DNA of 64,000 nt from Castellaniella sp. (GCA_019104865.1 JAHRWZ010000037.1:1-64000); one strand, 5' to 3'. Numbered from the stretch's first letter, positions 1 to 8,557 are shown. Notes: generated by a model from the sequence alone, not told the origin. Translations and numbers: made by a program.

Positions 1-224
1 ACCTGACCATCGACATCGACTGCCTGCCCGCCAGCGTGGCGCCGGGCGTATCGGCCCCGGCGGCTTTCGGCGTGCCTCTGCCGGTGGTCGAGGCATTCGC
101 ACGGCACCTGCGGGCATCCGGCAAGCTGCGCCTGGCGGAACTGGCGGAAATGAACCCGGACTTCGACATCGACGGGCATACGGCTAGAGTAGCGGCGCGG
201 TTGGCTTGGGGGTTGTTGGCCTGA
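1..224 (+). CDS. hutG: formimidoylglutamase-like (arginase family), C-terminal end only
   Basis: The reading frame is open from base 3 to the TGA at 222-224 and enters from outside the window, so only about 73 C-terminal residues are present. They contain the arginase/formiminoglutamase end motifs: a TIDID metal-ligand stretch, then [13 protein letters not shown], then ELNP-like [11 protein letters not shown] and a final [10 protein letters not shown]. This family hydrolyses N-formimino-glutamate to glutamate and formamide in histidine degradation, using two Mn ions. The [16 protein letters not shown] form is closer to HutG than to agmatinase, but the catalytic core lies outside the window. 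Its upstream neighbours cannot be seen. Confidence 0.75.
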   Translation, partial: LTIDIDCLPASVAPGVSAPAAFGVPLPVVEAFARHLRASGKLRLAELAEMNPDFDIDGHTARVAARLAWGLLA

Positions 225-293
225 TCGCGCTACACATAACTGGCACGCGTGGGCACCGCGTCATCGGCCGCGATGCCACACTGGCACCGAATG

Positions 294-872
294 TCAGGTC
301 GTGATCCGGGTGCCGAGCACCACCAGAAACTGAGCCAGCCAGGCCGGGTGGGCCGGCCAGGCTGGCGCCGTGACCAGGTTGCCGTCTGTGTGGGCCGCAT
401 CGATGGCGATATCGGCATAGGTGCCGCCCGCCAGCCGGACTTCAGGAGCGCAGGCCGGATAGGCAGAGCAGGTGCGCCCGGACAGGATGCCGGCGGCCGC
501 CAGCAGCTGTGCACCGTGGCAGATGGCGGCGATGGGCTTGTTCTGCTTGTCGAAGTGGCGCACGATATCCAAGACCTTTTCGTTTAGTCGCAGGTACTCG
601 GGCGCGCGGCCCCCGACCACCACCAACGCATCGTAGGCTGAAGCATCCACCCCGTCGAAAGCAGCATTGACGGCGAATCGATGGCCAGGTTTTTCACTGT
701 AGGTCTGGGCGCCCTCGAAGTCATGAATGGCGGTCATGATGGTGTCGCCTGCCTTTTTGCCCGGGCAGACGGCGTCAACCCGATGGCCAACAGCCTGCAG
801 CGCCTGAAAAGGCACCATGGTTTCGTAGTCTTCGGCATAGTCGCCGACCAGCATCAGAATCTTCTTGCTCAT
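294..872 (-). CDS. DJ-1/PfpI family protein
   Basis: This 192-aa protein covers a complete DJ-1/PfpI class-I glutamine amidotransferase-like fold. The nucleophile elbow [10 protein letters not shown] has Cys118 followed by His119, and the acidic residue that usually orients the cysteine lies in the GDYAEDYE segment near residues 11-17. Family members are deglycases, glyoxalases or chaperones acting on reactive carbonyls. The ATG at 872 is chosen because AGGAG lies 7 bases upstream; the codon before it is TTG. It is the last gene of a leftward run with a glyoxalase and a GMC dehydrogenase, which fits aldehyde or dicarbonyl detoxification, although the substrate is unknown. Confidence 0.85.
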   Translation of the reverse strand: MSKKILMLVGDYAEDYETMVPFQALQAVGHRVDAVCPGKKAGDTIMTAIHDFEGAQTYSEKPGHRFAVNAAFDGVDASAYDALVVVGGRAPEYLRLNEKVLDIVRHFDKQNKPIAAICHGAQLLAAAGILSGRTCSAYPACAPEVRLAGGTYADIAIDAAHTDGNLVTAPAWPAHPAWLAQFLVVLGTRITT

Positions 873-908
873 CAAAGTCTCCTGCGTGGGATAGGGAATG
901 GACCTGTG

Positions 909-1271
909 TCAGGGCGTGCCGTGCGGTACCGCCGGTGTGTCAAGACCAGGCTGTAGGGCCTGTGGCTTTCGGGTGCGATCCAGGACGGAACGCACCTCGT
1001 GGAGGGATCCACGTCTCAGCTCTAAGTACCGGATACATGTCACGCGCAAAAAGGATGTGAAATTCCGAACTTCATTTTCGATAGCGTAGACCTCGTCGTA
1101 CAGCTGGGCAATCAACCGATTGGTGGTCGTGTCTTCCTCCTTGGCCAGCTGGGTGAGAATGTCCCAGAACTGATTTTCCAGCTTGATGCTGGTAACCACG
1201 CCCGAGATCCGGATGGATCGTGCGCGGGATTCGTACAGGATCGGGTCGGTACAGGCGTAGATATTGCACAT
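909..1271 (-). CDS. ribbon-helix-helix domain protein (RHH_4 type)
   Basis: A 120-aa protein whose first 75 residues match the short RHH_4 ribbon-helix-helix family: ARSIRISGVVTSIKLENQFW, then an acidic helix, then LIAQLYDEVYAIENEVRNF and LRVTCIRYLE. The C-terminal 40 residues are low-complexity and not conserved in the family as I know it. It starts 4 bases after the GMC oxidoreductase stop, and its weak ribosome binding site (GGAAA) lies inside the end of that gene, so it is translationally tied to it. RHH proteins bind DNA as dimers; it may regulate the operon it sits in, but no operator was identified. Confidence 0.75.
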   Translation of the reverse strand: MCNIYACTDPILYESRARSIRISGVVTSIKLENQFWDILTQLAKEEDTTTNRLIAQLYDEVYAIENEVRNFTSFLRVTCIRYLELRRGSLHEVRSVLDRTRKPQALQPGLDTPAVPHGTP

Positions 1272-1275
1272 GGTG

Positions 1276-2844
1276 TCAGATTTCCTTTTTACTCATGCGG
1301 TCTGCGATAGATTCGGCCTGCCGGATGGCCAGGGAGACGATGGTCAGTGTAGGGTTTTCTGTCGCACTGGTGGTGAACTGACTGCCGTCGGAGATATACA
1401 GGTTGGGGACGTCATGCGTTCGACCATGTCGATCGCAAACGCCGTCTTCAGGCTTCTTGCTCATGCGACAGGTACCCAGATTATGGGTGGACGGATATGG
1501 TGGGGTATGAAAGGTACGGGTTGCGCCAGCTGCTTCATAGAGAGCCGAGCCCTGTTTGAATGCATGATTGCGCATGGCCACGTCATTAGAATGATCGTCG
1601 TAGTGCACATTGGCCACAGGCAGGCCGAATGAGTCCTTAACCGAGTCATTCAGGGTGATGCGGTTACTTTCCTGCGGCAGATCCTCTCCCACGATCCACA
1701 GGCCTGCAGTCCTGGTGTAGTCATCCATGTAGGAAGCAAACTCGGTGCCCCAGGCGCCGGGATCCAGGAAAGCAGCATAGAACGGCAGGCCCAGGCTGAT
1801 GGTCTCCAGTTCATATCCGCCAACAAAGCCGCGTGAAGCATCGTGTCGGGCTTCATCCTGCACGATGCCCGCCATTGTGGTGCCGCGATACATATGAACG
1901 GGTTTGTCGAATACCGCATACACCGAGCCTGTGGTGTGGCGCATATAGTTGCGGCCCACCTGCCCGGAACTATTGGCCAGACCGTGAGGAAATTTGGCCG
2001 ATTCTGACAAGAGCAATAACCGAGGTGTTTCGATCGAGTTGCCCGCGACGCAGACGACCCGTGCCTTCTGGCGCTGTTCTTTGCCATCAGGGTCGAAGTA
2101 GACGACCGCATTGGCTAGCCCCCGGCCGTCGTGTTCAATGCGGGATACATGGCAGCCGGGCCGCAGATCCAGTTTTCCGGTGGCTTCAGCCTTCGGGATT
2201 TCCGTATACAGGGTGGACCATTTAGCCGCACTCTTGCAGCCCTGGAAGCAAAAGCCCAGCTGCAGGCAAGATCCACGGCCGTCGCGCGGCCTGCTGTTGA
2301 TGGCCATGTGGCCTGTACTGACCTCGCGATAACCCAGGCGGGTGGCACCGTCGTACATAACCTTGAAGTTGTTGTTGCCAGGCAGCCCTGGGATGCCGTT
2401 CGTACGCGTGACACCCATTTTGTCTTCTGCACGGGCGTAATAGGGTTCCATGTCCTGAAGGCTGATGGGCCAGTCCAGCAGATTACTGCCGGGAATGTCA
2501 CCATAAGTGGTGCGAGCCTTGAACTCGTGTTTCTGGAATCGCAGGGATGCGCCAGCCCAGTGGGTGGTGGTGCCGCCAACTGTCTTGCAGATCCAGGCCG
2601 GCAGATTGGGGAAATCCTTCGCCAGCCGCCAGGAACCCGATGTGGTGCGGGGGTCGAGCCAGCTGAGCTGGCCGAATGCCTTCCATTCGTCCTGGATGAA
2701 ACTGGCCGGGCTCTGTCGGGCGCCGGCTTCCAGCAAAACGACCTTGATGCCCTTCTGGCAAAGTTCATTGGCCAATGTGCCACCGCCGGCACCGGAGCCG
2801 ATGATGACCACGACGCTATCGTCGTCTTGATTGTGCTTATTCAT
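1276..2844 (-). CDS. GMC family FAD-dependent oxidoreductase (gluconate 2-dehydrogenase large-subunit type)
   Basis: A 522-aa flavoprotein. The N-terminus has the FAD dinucleotide-binding loop IGSGAGGGTLA (about residues 15-24) and the ribose-binding acid in VVLLEAG. The C-terminal GMC active-site pair is present: His near 454 in THNLGTCRM and Asn near 497 in TENPTLT. The ATG at 2844 has a strong GGAGGAGG site; an upstream in-frame extension to 2937 lacks one and overlaps the next gene. There is no signal peptide. It lies directly downstream of a Tat-exported subunit 3, so it is probably carried across the membrane with that partner and oxidises a sugar, polyol or hydroxy acid in the periplasm. 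No cytochrome c subunit is visible nearby. Confidence 0.9.
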   Translation of the reverse strand: MNKHNQDDDSVVVIIGSGAGGGTLANELCQKGIKVVLLEAGARQSPASFIQDEWKAFGQLSWLDPRTTSGSWRLAKDFPNLPAWICKTVGGTTTHWAGASLRFQKHEFKARTTYGDIPGSNLLDWPISLQDMEPYYARAEDKMGVTRTNGIPGLPGNNNFKVMYDGATRLGYREVSTGHMAINSRPRDGRGSCLQLGFCFQGCKSAAKWSTLYTEIPKAEATGKLDLRPGCHVSRIEHDGRGLANAVVYFDPDGKEQRQKARVVCVAGNSIETPRLLLLSESAKFPHGLANSSGQVGRNYMRHTTGSVYAVFDKPVHMYRGTTMAGIVQDEARHDASRGFVGGYELETISLGLPFYAAFLDPGAWGTEFASYMDDYTRTAGLWIVGEDLPQESNRITLNDSVKDSFGLPVANVHYDDHSNDVAMRNHAFKQGSALYEAAGATRTFHTPPYPSTHNLGTCRMSKKPEDGVCDRHGRTHDVPNLYISDGSQFTTSATENPTLTIVSLAIRQAESIADRMSKKEI

Positions 2845-2926
2845 GGTGCCTCCTCCGTGACTGGATTGTTCTGCAGCCGGAGCCCTGCCTGATGGGGGTC
2901 CGGGTTTCTCAGGTCGATGCAGCGGT

Positions 2927-3523
2927 TCAGCTGCCAAAGGCCGATGGGCTGGCGCTAGCGGGAGGATCTGGCAACCAGGTCAGGTCATCGAAACCGCGCC
3001 GGATATATCCGCCCTTGGTCCAGCTTTCCCCGGGGTAGCCGAAATGCTTGTAGGCCATTGGATTGTCATATAGCGAGGTCACACATTGGCTGCGCACCTT
3101 CTGGAAGAACGGGGTGTTTTCCATCCCCTTCAGAACATCGGTCTGTTGCTGAATCGGGATCTCGGCCCAGTGTCCGCCCGCCTGGTCGTTCAGGGATTTC
3201 AGCCCCGCCGATACCAGGTCACGCACGGACGGGTCTGTACTGCAGGACTGGTCGATGTCCTTGACCAGCAATGCGTAGATGGCGTCAGGCAGGTCCTTGT
3301 GCGGGTACAGACGCTTAGCCATCAGCAGCAGATCCTGTGCCTGGTGCTTGTTCAGCACCTTGGCTTCCAGAGCCCAGGTCCGGGTGGGGGTGAGGGCTGC
3401 CAGCAGGCTGCCAGCCGTCAAGGTGCCTGTCAGGACGATCGCACCTTTGAGAAACTGCCTCCTGGATCGGGCATGAATGGTGGGCAGTTCCTGGTCGGGC
3501 GTCTGTATGGGTGAATGGGGCAT
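2927..3523 (-). CDS. gluconate 2-dehydrogenase subunit 3 family protein with Tat signal
   Basis: A 198-aa protein with a twin-arginine signal: SRRQFLK at residues 20-26, a hydrophobic stretch to about residue 44, then an Ala-rich cleavage area before residue 52. The rest matches the small (gamma) subunit family of membrane-bound gluconate/fructose dehydrogenases, including the end motif GYPGESWTKGGYIRRGF. The ATG at 3523 is supported by AGGAGA 6 bases upstream. In this family the small subunit supplies the export signal for the GMC subunit, which is the next gene downstream. Specific substrate unknown. Confidence 0.88.
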   Translation of the reverse strand: MPHSPIQTPDQELPTIHARSRRQFLKGAIVLTGTLTAGSLLAALTPTRTWALEAKVLNKHQAQDLLLMAKRLYPHKDLPDAIYALLVKDIDQSCSTDPSVRDLVSAGLKSLNDQAGGHWAEIPIQQQTDVLKGMENTPFFQKVRSQCVTSLYDNPMAYKHFGYPGESWTKGGYIRRGFDDLTWLPDPPASASPSAFGS

Positions 3524-3575
3524 GGTTGTCTCCTGCCTGTTTATTGTCATGGGGGTTCCCTGATGGGAGCCGGGC

Positions 3576-3971
3576 TTATTGGTAATGGCCTCCGCTTTGC
3601 AGGACCTCGATCTTGTAGCCGTCGGGGTCACTGATGAAGAAAAAGGTGGCCAGCGCCTGGTCGCCGTGTTTCAGTTGCTTGATCGGGGTAGGTTGATATC
3701 CCTGGCCAATCAGCCGCTGGTGCATATCGGAAAGCTGGTCGACCGCGAAGGCAATATGGCCATAGGCGTTGCCATGGTCATACGGCTCGGACTGGTCCTT
3801 GTTGAGCGTCAGTTCGATCTCGAAAGGGGTATCAGCATTGCGCAGATACACCAGGGTGAAGGATGGAAAATCCAGCCGGTGAATTTCCTGAAAGCCGAAT
3901 ACGTCGCGATAAAAATCGGCGGATTGCTGCAGGTCCCGTACCCGGATCATCACATGGATGAACTTTGGCAC
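3576..3971 (-). CDS. glyoxalase I / lactoylglutathione lyase-like VOC protein
   Basis: A single vicinal-oxygen-chelate protein of 131 aa, the usual length of bacterial GloA. The four expected metal ligands are present: His6 (FIHVMIRV), Glu53 (FEIELTLN), His72 (YGHIAFAV) and Glu122 (YKIEVLQ). Glyoxalase I isomerises the hemithioacetal of methylglyoxal and glutathione to S-lactoylglutathione. I chose the GTG at 3971, which has GAGGAG 8 bases upstream; the longer reading frame to 4067 has no ribosome binding site and unconserved residues. It is the first gene of the leftward run with the GMC dehydrogenase and DJ-1 protein. Confidence 0.85.
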   Translation of the reverse strand: MPKFIHVMIRVRDLQQSADFYRDVFGFQEIHRLDFPSFTLVYLRNADTPFEIELTLNKDQSEPYDHGNAYGHIAFAVDQLSDMHQRLIGQGYQPTPIKQLKHGDQALATFFFISDPDGYKIEVLQSGGHYQ

Positions 3972-4051
3972 TGCGGTGCTCCTCTTCGGTGTGATGCTCT
4001 TATTATGCGAGCGAGGGCATGGCCGGGGTAATAGCCTGATACTACAAGTCT

Positions 4052-4210
4052 TGTGGCAACCAGCCACGTCTCTTACCGCAGCCCGTGACGCCGGTGAGGA
4101 TCACCAGTTGGCCTGTAGTGATCCAGTCGCTCAGTGCCAGGCTCATGAAGCGGCTGCTCTCGATGCCACAGTCGACACAGCGCTGCGCCTGAGCCGGTGC
4201 TTTGGCGGCG
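4052..4210 (-). pseudogene. possible remnant of an IS21-type istB ATPase gene
   Basis: Reading the minus strand gives about 52 codons ending in TAG at 4052-4054. They include a segment like the IstB helper-ATPase core: GIESSRFMSLALSDWI followed by LVILTGVTGCGK, which is a Walker A-like loop. Nothing else of an IS21 element (istA, the rest of istB, terminal repeats) is visible. It sits in an otherwise gene-free stretch. The match is by eye and short, so this call is tentative. Confidence 0.4.
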
Positions 4211-4576
4211 AGGCCCGGTCATGGCTGAATCTTCAGGCCCAATACGATCTGCGGACAGCGGAGACGGATCCGCGTTTGCAGGAAGCGCTGAATGGCATGC
4301 TGCCGATGAGAATTTCTACGGCATGAATGCCGACGCTCCATCATCCTAGCTCACTCACGCCAGGTTGCGGCCAGTTTGGAGTGGCAGCCGTGCGTCATCA
4401 GTCTCCACGGAATAAACAGCGTGTTTGCTTATGACGCGATAGCGGCTATCGGCCAGAAGCCGCCGCTGAGGGGAATCAATAGCGAAAATTCGTAGTGAAC
4501 GGCACAAAACAAAGGCACTGGGAAATTGCCCCTTGCTCGCACGCCGGGAACCGCCGAAGACTGAACGCACTCGACG
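4211..4576. other. gene-free stretch
   Basis: I see no convincing coding region, RNA or terminator between the istB-like remnant and the nitroreductase. A 71-codon minus-strand reading frame ends in this area but lacks a ribosome binding site and any family resemblance. Confidence 0.5.
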
Positions 4577-5164
4577 TTACCGCCAGATCAGGATTTCCGG
4601 CTCCTTGCGTGCCGTGGGTGGCCAGTCGCCGCGTGGCTTGCCGACGATGATGGGGGCGACGGCAATCGTCTCTGTGGGGATACCCAATTCATCCTTGACC
4701 GTTGGCGTGTTGAGGGTGGACGCTGCCGAGCCAATCACACAGGTGCCGAAACCCATCTCTTGTGCAGCGAGCATCAGGTTTTCTGCGGCCAGCCAGCAAT
4801 CGGCAACTGCAAAGGGCCCCTGCACCCTGGCACAGATGACGATTAGCGTACCGGCATCGTAAAAGACATTGAAATCCGGTTGCGCGAAATGTGCTGCTGC
4901 ACTGTCGCCGCGCGGTGTATGAAGGCGCTTAGCCTCTTCGGAGAAGATGAGCTTCGCGTGATCCGACAGGCGATTGAGAATCAACTGATCCTGGATGACA
5001 ACGAATTGCCATGGTTCCTCGTGCATGGCCGTCGGCGCCCGGACAGCCGCCTGTAATAGGGCAACAATGGCAGCTCGATCGAGCTTCTCGGCGGTGTAAG
5101 TTCGCACAGAACTTCGTTCATTGATTGTTCTAAGCAATTGCGTAACGGCGACTGGCTTGTTCAT
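4577..5164 (-). CDS. nitroreductase family protein
   Basis: A 195-aa protein with the nitroreductase fold: RSSVRTYTAEKLDRAAI near the N-terminus (FMN phosphate-binding Arg-Ser-x-Arg), RAPTAMHEEPWQFVVI, and the C-terminal segments MLAAQEMGFGTCVIG and VAPIIVGKP. Family members are FMN-dependent NAD(P)H oxidoreductases acting on nitro compounds, quinones or flavins. The ATG at 5164 has GGGGA about 9 bases upstream. It stands alone on the minus strand, divergent from the flavin reductase-like gene; the 297-base gap between them probably holds both promoters. Substrate not predictable. Confidence 0.88.
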   Translation of the reverse strand: MNKPVAVTQLLRTINERSSVRTYTAEKLDRAAIVALLQAAVRAPTAMHEEPWQFVVIQDQLILNRLSDHAKLIFSEEAKRLHTPRGDSAAAHFAQPDFNVFYDAGTLIVICARVQGPFAVADCWLAAENLMLAAQEMGFGTCVIGSAASTLNTPTVKDELGIPTETIAVAPIIVGKPRGDWPPTARKEPEILIWR

Positions 5165-5461
5165 GGTTGAGTCCCCATTCGAGTAAGGATAGGAGCGAAT
5201 GCGCGGTGCAAAAAATCAGTATATGTCTGCCCAAGGCTTATGCAAGGACAAACAGTGTCGCCTGCGATTGTCTTGGCTAAAATGGGCAAGGTTGCTTCGA
5301 CACTTGTGACGGCGACCAACAAACTACTTGCTCGCCTCCATGCATGGAGTATTCAAGATGAGAACGGTGATCTTGGTTGGGGCCAACGGCGAAGTTACTG
5401 GTTCAGGGCTAGTTCCCCACTGACTACTTCATGCGTTACCAACCCATTATGAGGTGCTCTC

Positions 5462-6004
5462 ATGCGTCAGTTGAAATTGAGCAAGGTATTTACCCTAATG
5501 GAATCAGGGCCGGTTATCCTCGTGACTACCCATGATGGGAGGAAAGACAACATCATGACTATCTCCTGGACCATGGTGATAGATTTCACTCCAGTATTTG
5601 CCATTACCACGGGTGAATGGAATTACTCTTTTGCAGCATTGCGAAAAAATAAGGAGTGTGTTATCGCCATTCCGACGGTTGACATGCTGGACAAGGTGGT
5701 CGGCATAGGGACGTGCTCCGGGATCGATACAGACAAGTTTGCCAAGTTCAAGCTCTCACCCGTGCAGGGCAAAATTGTAAGGTCGCCGTTGATCAAAGAG
5801 TGCCTCGCCAACATAGAGTGCAAGGTCATCGACATCGTCAGAAAACACAATATCGTCGTGTTAGAAGCGGTTGCCGCATGCATCGATACCGCACGCAAGG
5901 AGAGGCGCACAGTCCACGCTGTCGGCGATGGAACATTCATTGTCGACGGACGCAAGATTGACCGAAAGAAGATGATGGCCTCCAAGCTGCCGTCTGGCAT
6001 CTAA
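5462..6004 (+). CDS. flavin reductase-like domain protein (FMN-binding split barrel)
   Basis: A 180-aa protein of the flavin reductase-like/DIM6-NTAB family. Recognisable parts are PVILVTTHDGRKDNIMTISW, a TMVIDFTPVFAITTG strand pair, and NKECVIAIPTVDMLDKVVGIGTCSG, all in the expected order for the FMN-binding split barrel. The ATG at 5462 has GAGG 9 bases upstream. Base composition is less GC-rich than in the core genes, so it may be acquired. It faces the accessory block downstream and is divergent from the nitroreductase. Such proteins bind FMN and often act as small NAD(P)H reductases. Confidence 0.8.
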   Translation: MRQLKLSKVFTLMESGPVILVTTHDGRKDNIMTISWTMVIDFTPVFAITTGEWNYSFAALRKNKECVIAIPTVDMLDKVVGIGTCSGIDTDKFAKFKLSPVQGKIVRSPLIKECLANIECKVIDIVRKHNIVVLEAVAACIDTARKERRTVHAVGDGTFIVDGRKIDRKKMMASKLPSGI

Positions 6005-6385
6005 CGTTCATTGACCAGCCACAAAGAAATCCTGGTAGCCAAAATGAAAAGCGCGGAGGCGCCCAACCATTCGTTCAAGTGAGCAGGCTCTGAGGGACCT
6101 GCAGATTAACTGAAACGTCGAATGTGCGCTTTCCGCTAACCTGACTGGCCATTCCGGGTCGGGAACAGTCGCTCACCAATGGCTGTTTTCGACCCAAAGC
6201 AGACAGCCACTTGCAGTCGACTAAACGGCGACTAGGAATCCCTCTGGGGGGTTGAATAACCTTTAGACCACATCTGGAGGAGCTCTAAATCTCATAGGTT
6301 CGACGTATATAGACGAAGCTTTCAAAGTCTTCAAACTGTTGCGCGGAGGACAGGTGCTGATGTGCAGGCGGTCGTAAATTCGTGA
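6005..6385. other. intergenic stretch with a diverged repeat copy
   Basis: No gene seen. It holds one copy of the dispersed palindromic repeat (about 6152-6206) and an AT-richer stretch leading to the 3' end of the 294-aa orphan gene. Confidence 0.5.
6152..6206 (+). repeat. dispersed palindromic repeat, copy A
   Basis: The plus strand shows GGGTCGGGAACAGTC followed after a short variable core by TTTTCGACCCAAAGC. This matches copy B at 10912-10969 nearly base for base in both conserved halves and in the same orientation. The two halves are complementary (GGGTCG against CGACCC) and could form a hairpin. Confidence 0.7.
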
Positions 6386-7270
6386 TCAAAACACGTCATT
6401 TTCAGCCATTGGGAAATGCGTTTCATCCCCCTCGAATTCTTTGTGCACTACAAAATCACTTACCCTAAATACATCGGTTGCAAAGCCCTTGGTGCTCACA
6501 GATATCTTTTTGTCAAAAAAAATGGATATGCCCGTGCTGCCGCCCCACAGAAAACGGATGACTCCATCGGCTGCTACCGCCGGCTCTGGTAAGATAGCAT
6601 TGACATTATGCAGCCAAGTGCCGGTGATGTATAACCTATTTGGCGTTATTCCACCTTTCGAACCAAGTGCTTCAATCGTGTACGCCATAGCGAATGCGGT
6701 ATTCATCTGGAATTCGGCTGGGTGATAGACGAACTGTTGTTGAAGTAGCCCTTTGCCGAACTCAGACGGCTCTCCGCTGTAATGAAGAATGGAATGACCA
6801 GTAACGCCTTGGGGCGTGTACTGGCATCTCTCTCCACCGGCTAATACAGTTCGCAATCCAAGCGACTGTTGAGTCAGAAATTGCTGTAGTTGGAAATGTT
6901 TGATAAGCAGGTCACGAACATAGAACAGAAATTGCGAATGATTTATATATGCGGGATCGGCTAGGTCTGTTGTTCGAGCGATTCCATCATTGATAACTAG
7001 AATACGCTCGGTTGGCATCGGCGGGACGCCTGAAATAAGAGGATAGCCTAGCAATGAATAGGCATGTTCTAGGGCGTTGAATAGCCCGCTATCCAGTAGT
7101 TTCGTCAACTGCCAGCCGACGCTTTCAAGTACTTGTCCGTAGCCACAAATATCAAACCAAGACGAAATGCAAGGCACCACATTTAGTTTCTTGTTTTTTA
7201 CCCTCTGGAGCCAATGAAATCGTTCGAGGTATTCTGTTGTTTCAAATGGGTGATGGTTATCCGGTGACAT
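6386..7270 (-). CDS. hypothetical protein, possibly nucleotide-cyclase-like fold
   Basis: A 294-aa cytosolic protein without signal peptide or membrane segments. I do not recognise the family firmly. The pattern SWFDICGYG near residue 37, then ILVINDGIART, then a helix FLFYVRDLLIKHF and GLRTVLAGGE recalls the order of segments in class III cyclase-like domains (acidic residue after a strand, later acidic residue, then a GxxxRGAIaxGE-like strand), but this is a weak impression. The gene is markedly AT-richer than the core genes, which suggests transfer. It is the leftmost of five minus-strand orphan genes. The ATG at 7270 has only a weak ribosome binding site. Confidence 0.7.
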   Translation of the reverse strand: MSPDNHHPFETTEYLERFHWLQRVKNKKLNVVPCISSWFDICGYGQVLESVGWQLTKLLDSGLFNALEHAYSLLGYPLISGVPPMPTERILVINDGIARTTDLADPAYINHSQFLFYVRDLLIKHFQLQQFLTQQSLGLRTVLAGGERCQYTPQGVTGHSILHYSGEPSEFGKGLLQQQFVYHPAEFQMNTAFAMAYTIEALGSKGGITPNRLYITGTWLHNVNAILPEPAVAADGVIRFLWGGSTGISIFFDKKISVSTKGFATDVFRVSDFVVHKEFEGDETHFPMAENDVF

Positions 7271-7443
7271 ATTTCCAAGGCCTAACTATATTTATACGAC
7301 GAGCTCAACATGGTTTCCGATAATATAAAAATTACTCTAGCTGTATCAATGATAGTGAACAACCCAGAGACAGCGTTTTGGAAAAAAACCAAGTATTTCA
7401 AGATCACGGTCCGTGATGAACGAAGAAGGCTAATGATTCAGTG

Positions 7444-7466
7444 ACGGCTTCTGGCCGAAAGCAGCC
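7444..7466 (+). repeat. dispersed repeat, diverged half-copy C
   Basis: Plus strand ACGGCTTCTGGCCGAAAGC followed by AGCC aligns with the GGCTTTCGACCCAAAGCGGTC half of copy B at about three quarters of positions. Confidence 0.45.
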
Positions 7467-7598
7467 AGCATAGCTTGTCTGCCCCGAAAAGGGCATTCAA
7501 GCCCAGAAAACCACCAAAACAAAGTTTTCTTGAAGCCTACCTCAGTCCCATTTTTGACTGACAGCCCGCATCAACACTTGCTTTAGGTGCTTTTCGGA

Positions 7599-7644
7599 GT
7601 TCCAAACTCAGTGGCGTTCTGTCGAACGTCACTGAGCTTTGAAC
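7599..7644. repeat. 20-base imperfect inverted repeat with 6-base loop
   Basis: Bases 7599-7618 and 7625-7644 are inverted copies that agree at 17 of 20 positions around the 6-base spacer CTGTCG. The inner part CTCAGTG/CACTGAG is exact. There is no following T-run, so it is not an obvious intrinsic terminator. Confidence 0.7.
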
Positions 7645-7773
7645 CGCCACCTCTTTGAAATCAGTACGTTACGGGGAAACCACCATCGAGTCTCGAACAA
7701 CCTGGTCGTCAAGTCCTGAACTTTCCGTACTTTCCACCGCTTAGTTCTGAACTTTCCGGATTGTTCAACGTGA

Positions 7774-7800
7774 GCGGCTGCTTTCAACCCGGAGCGGTCA
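7774..7800 (+). repeat. dispersed repeat, half-copy D
   Basis: GCGGCTGCTTTCAACCC followed by GGAGCGGTCA matches the right half of copy B with a few substitutions and in the same orientation. Confidence 0.5.
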
Positions 7801-7894
7801 GTGGTGACAGATAAAACTGTCACTTAACATGAGCGCTCAACCGCGGCGGATCTGTCGACAGTAGCGTGTAGTTAAGGCACGGGGCATCGACTAG

Positions 7895-8503
7895 CTACCG
7901 TCGCTGAATGGATAGCAAATGACGTTCGAACTGCTTCCAATCAAGCCAACCTAGAAAATTGACAATATCGAAAGCGTAGTTACGCTGGGTTTTTGGTTGC
8001 CATGAAACTCCATCACTACGAACACTATCTATTCGACTAAACAAATTTACAACTGCGCTGGATATTTCCTTGGGATTTTCATAGTGAATGCTCTGGTTCC
8101 GCCCTTGCCAGATTATGTCCTTTATTGGTATACCTGATATTTTTGCACCTAGGGGAGCATTCTGTGGCTTTCCGTAGATGACAGATATCCCTTGCTTGGC
8201 AATCTGAAGCAAAGCGCCTGATAATGCGGCAATGGAAGCCGATTTTGCGTCGATTGTATCCGCTAGAAACTTTACCTTTGCACCGACAGTTTCTTGAGCT
8301 TGGCCTGCTTGAGCCATTTGAGCATGGTAGTGGTTCGCGGCGGTATGAAATTCGTTAGCAAGAAAAACCTGATGCAAGACATCAAATTTCGCAGTCGCGC
8401 TCCTAAGGGCTCGGCTTTCGTTTTCCAAGGCTTTATGATCAACAGCAATGAGATCAACCAGCGAGCGAGTAGCGTGTTCCGTTTGGGAGATATAGTTTCT
8501 CAT
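7895..8503 (-). CDS. HEPN-motif hypothetical protein
   Basis: About 202 aa if started at the ATG at 8503; another ATG at 8539 would add 12 residues and neither has a clear ribosome binding site. The protein is mostly helical. Residues 133-143 read QGRNQSIHYE, which contains R-N-x3-H, the Rx4-6H catalytic signature of HEPN-domain RNases, placed after a helix and before a second predicted helix as in that fold. The N-terminal 100 residues look like a long helical bundle (ALENESRALRSATAKF and on). No other family recognised. It lies just downstream, same strand, of a KAP-family NTPase. Confidence 0.65.
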   Translation of the reverse strand: MRNYISQTEHATRSLVDLIAVDHKALENESRALRSATAKFDVLHQVFLANEFHTAANHYHAQMAQAGQAQETVGAKVKFLADTIDAKSASIAALSGALLQIAKQGISVIYGKPQNAPLGAKISGIPIKDIIWQGRNQSIHYENPKEISSAVVNLFSRIDSVRSDGVSWQPKTQRNYAFDIVNFLGWLDWKQFERHLLSIQRR

Positions 8504-8557
8504 CGATAGCTCATCAGTACTGGGACGTGCGGGTAGCATAGTTCTGCTTTATGTGAA

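Larger units (their letters stand above)
7271..7894. other. long intergenic stretch with inverted and direct repeats
   Basis: No convincing gene. It contains two diverged copies of the dispersed repeat (about 7444-7466 and 7774-7800), a long imperfect inverted repeat at 7599-7644, and a direct repeat of CTGAACTTTCCG about 35 bases apart (near 7715 and 7746). A 64-codon minus-strand reading frame here has no support. Confidence 0.5.

Noticed and set aside
5240..5452. 70-codon plus-strand frame ahead of the flavin reductase-like gene
   Set aside because: No ribosome binding site or family pattern; more likely promoter and leader region.
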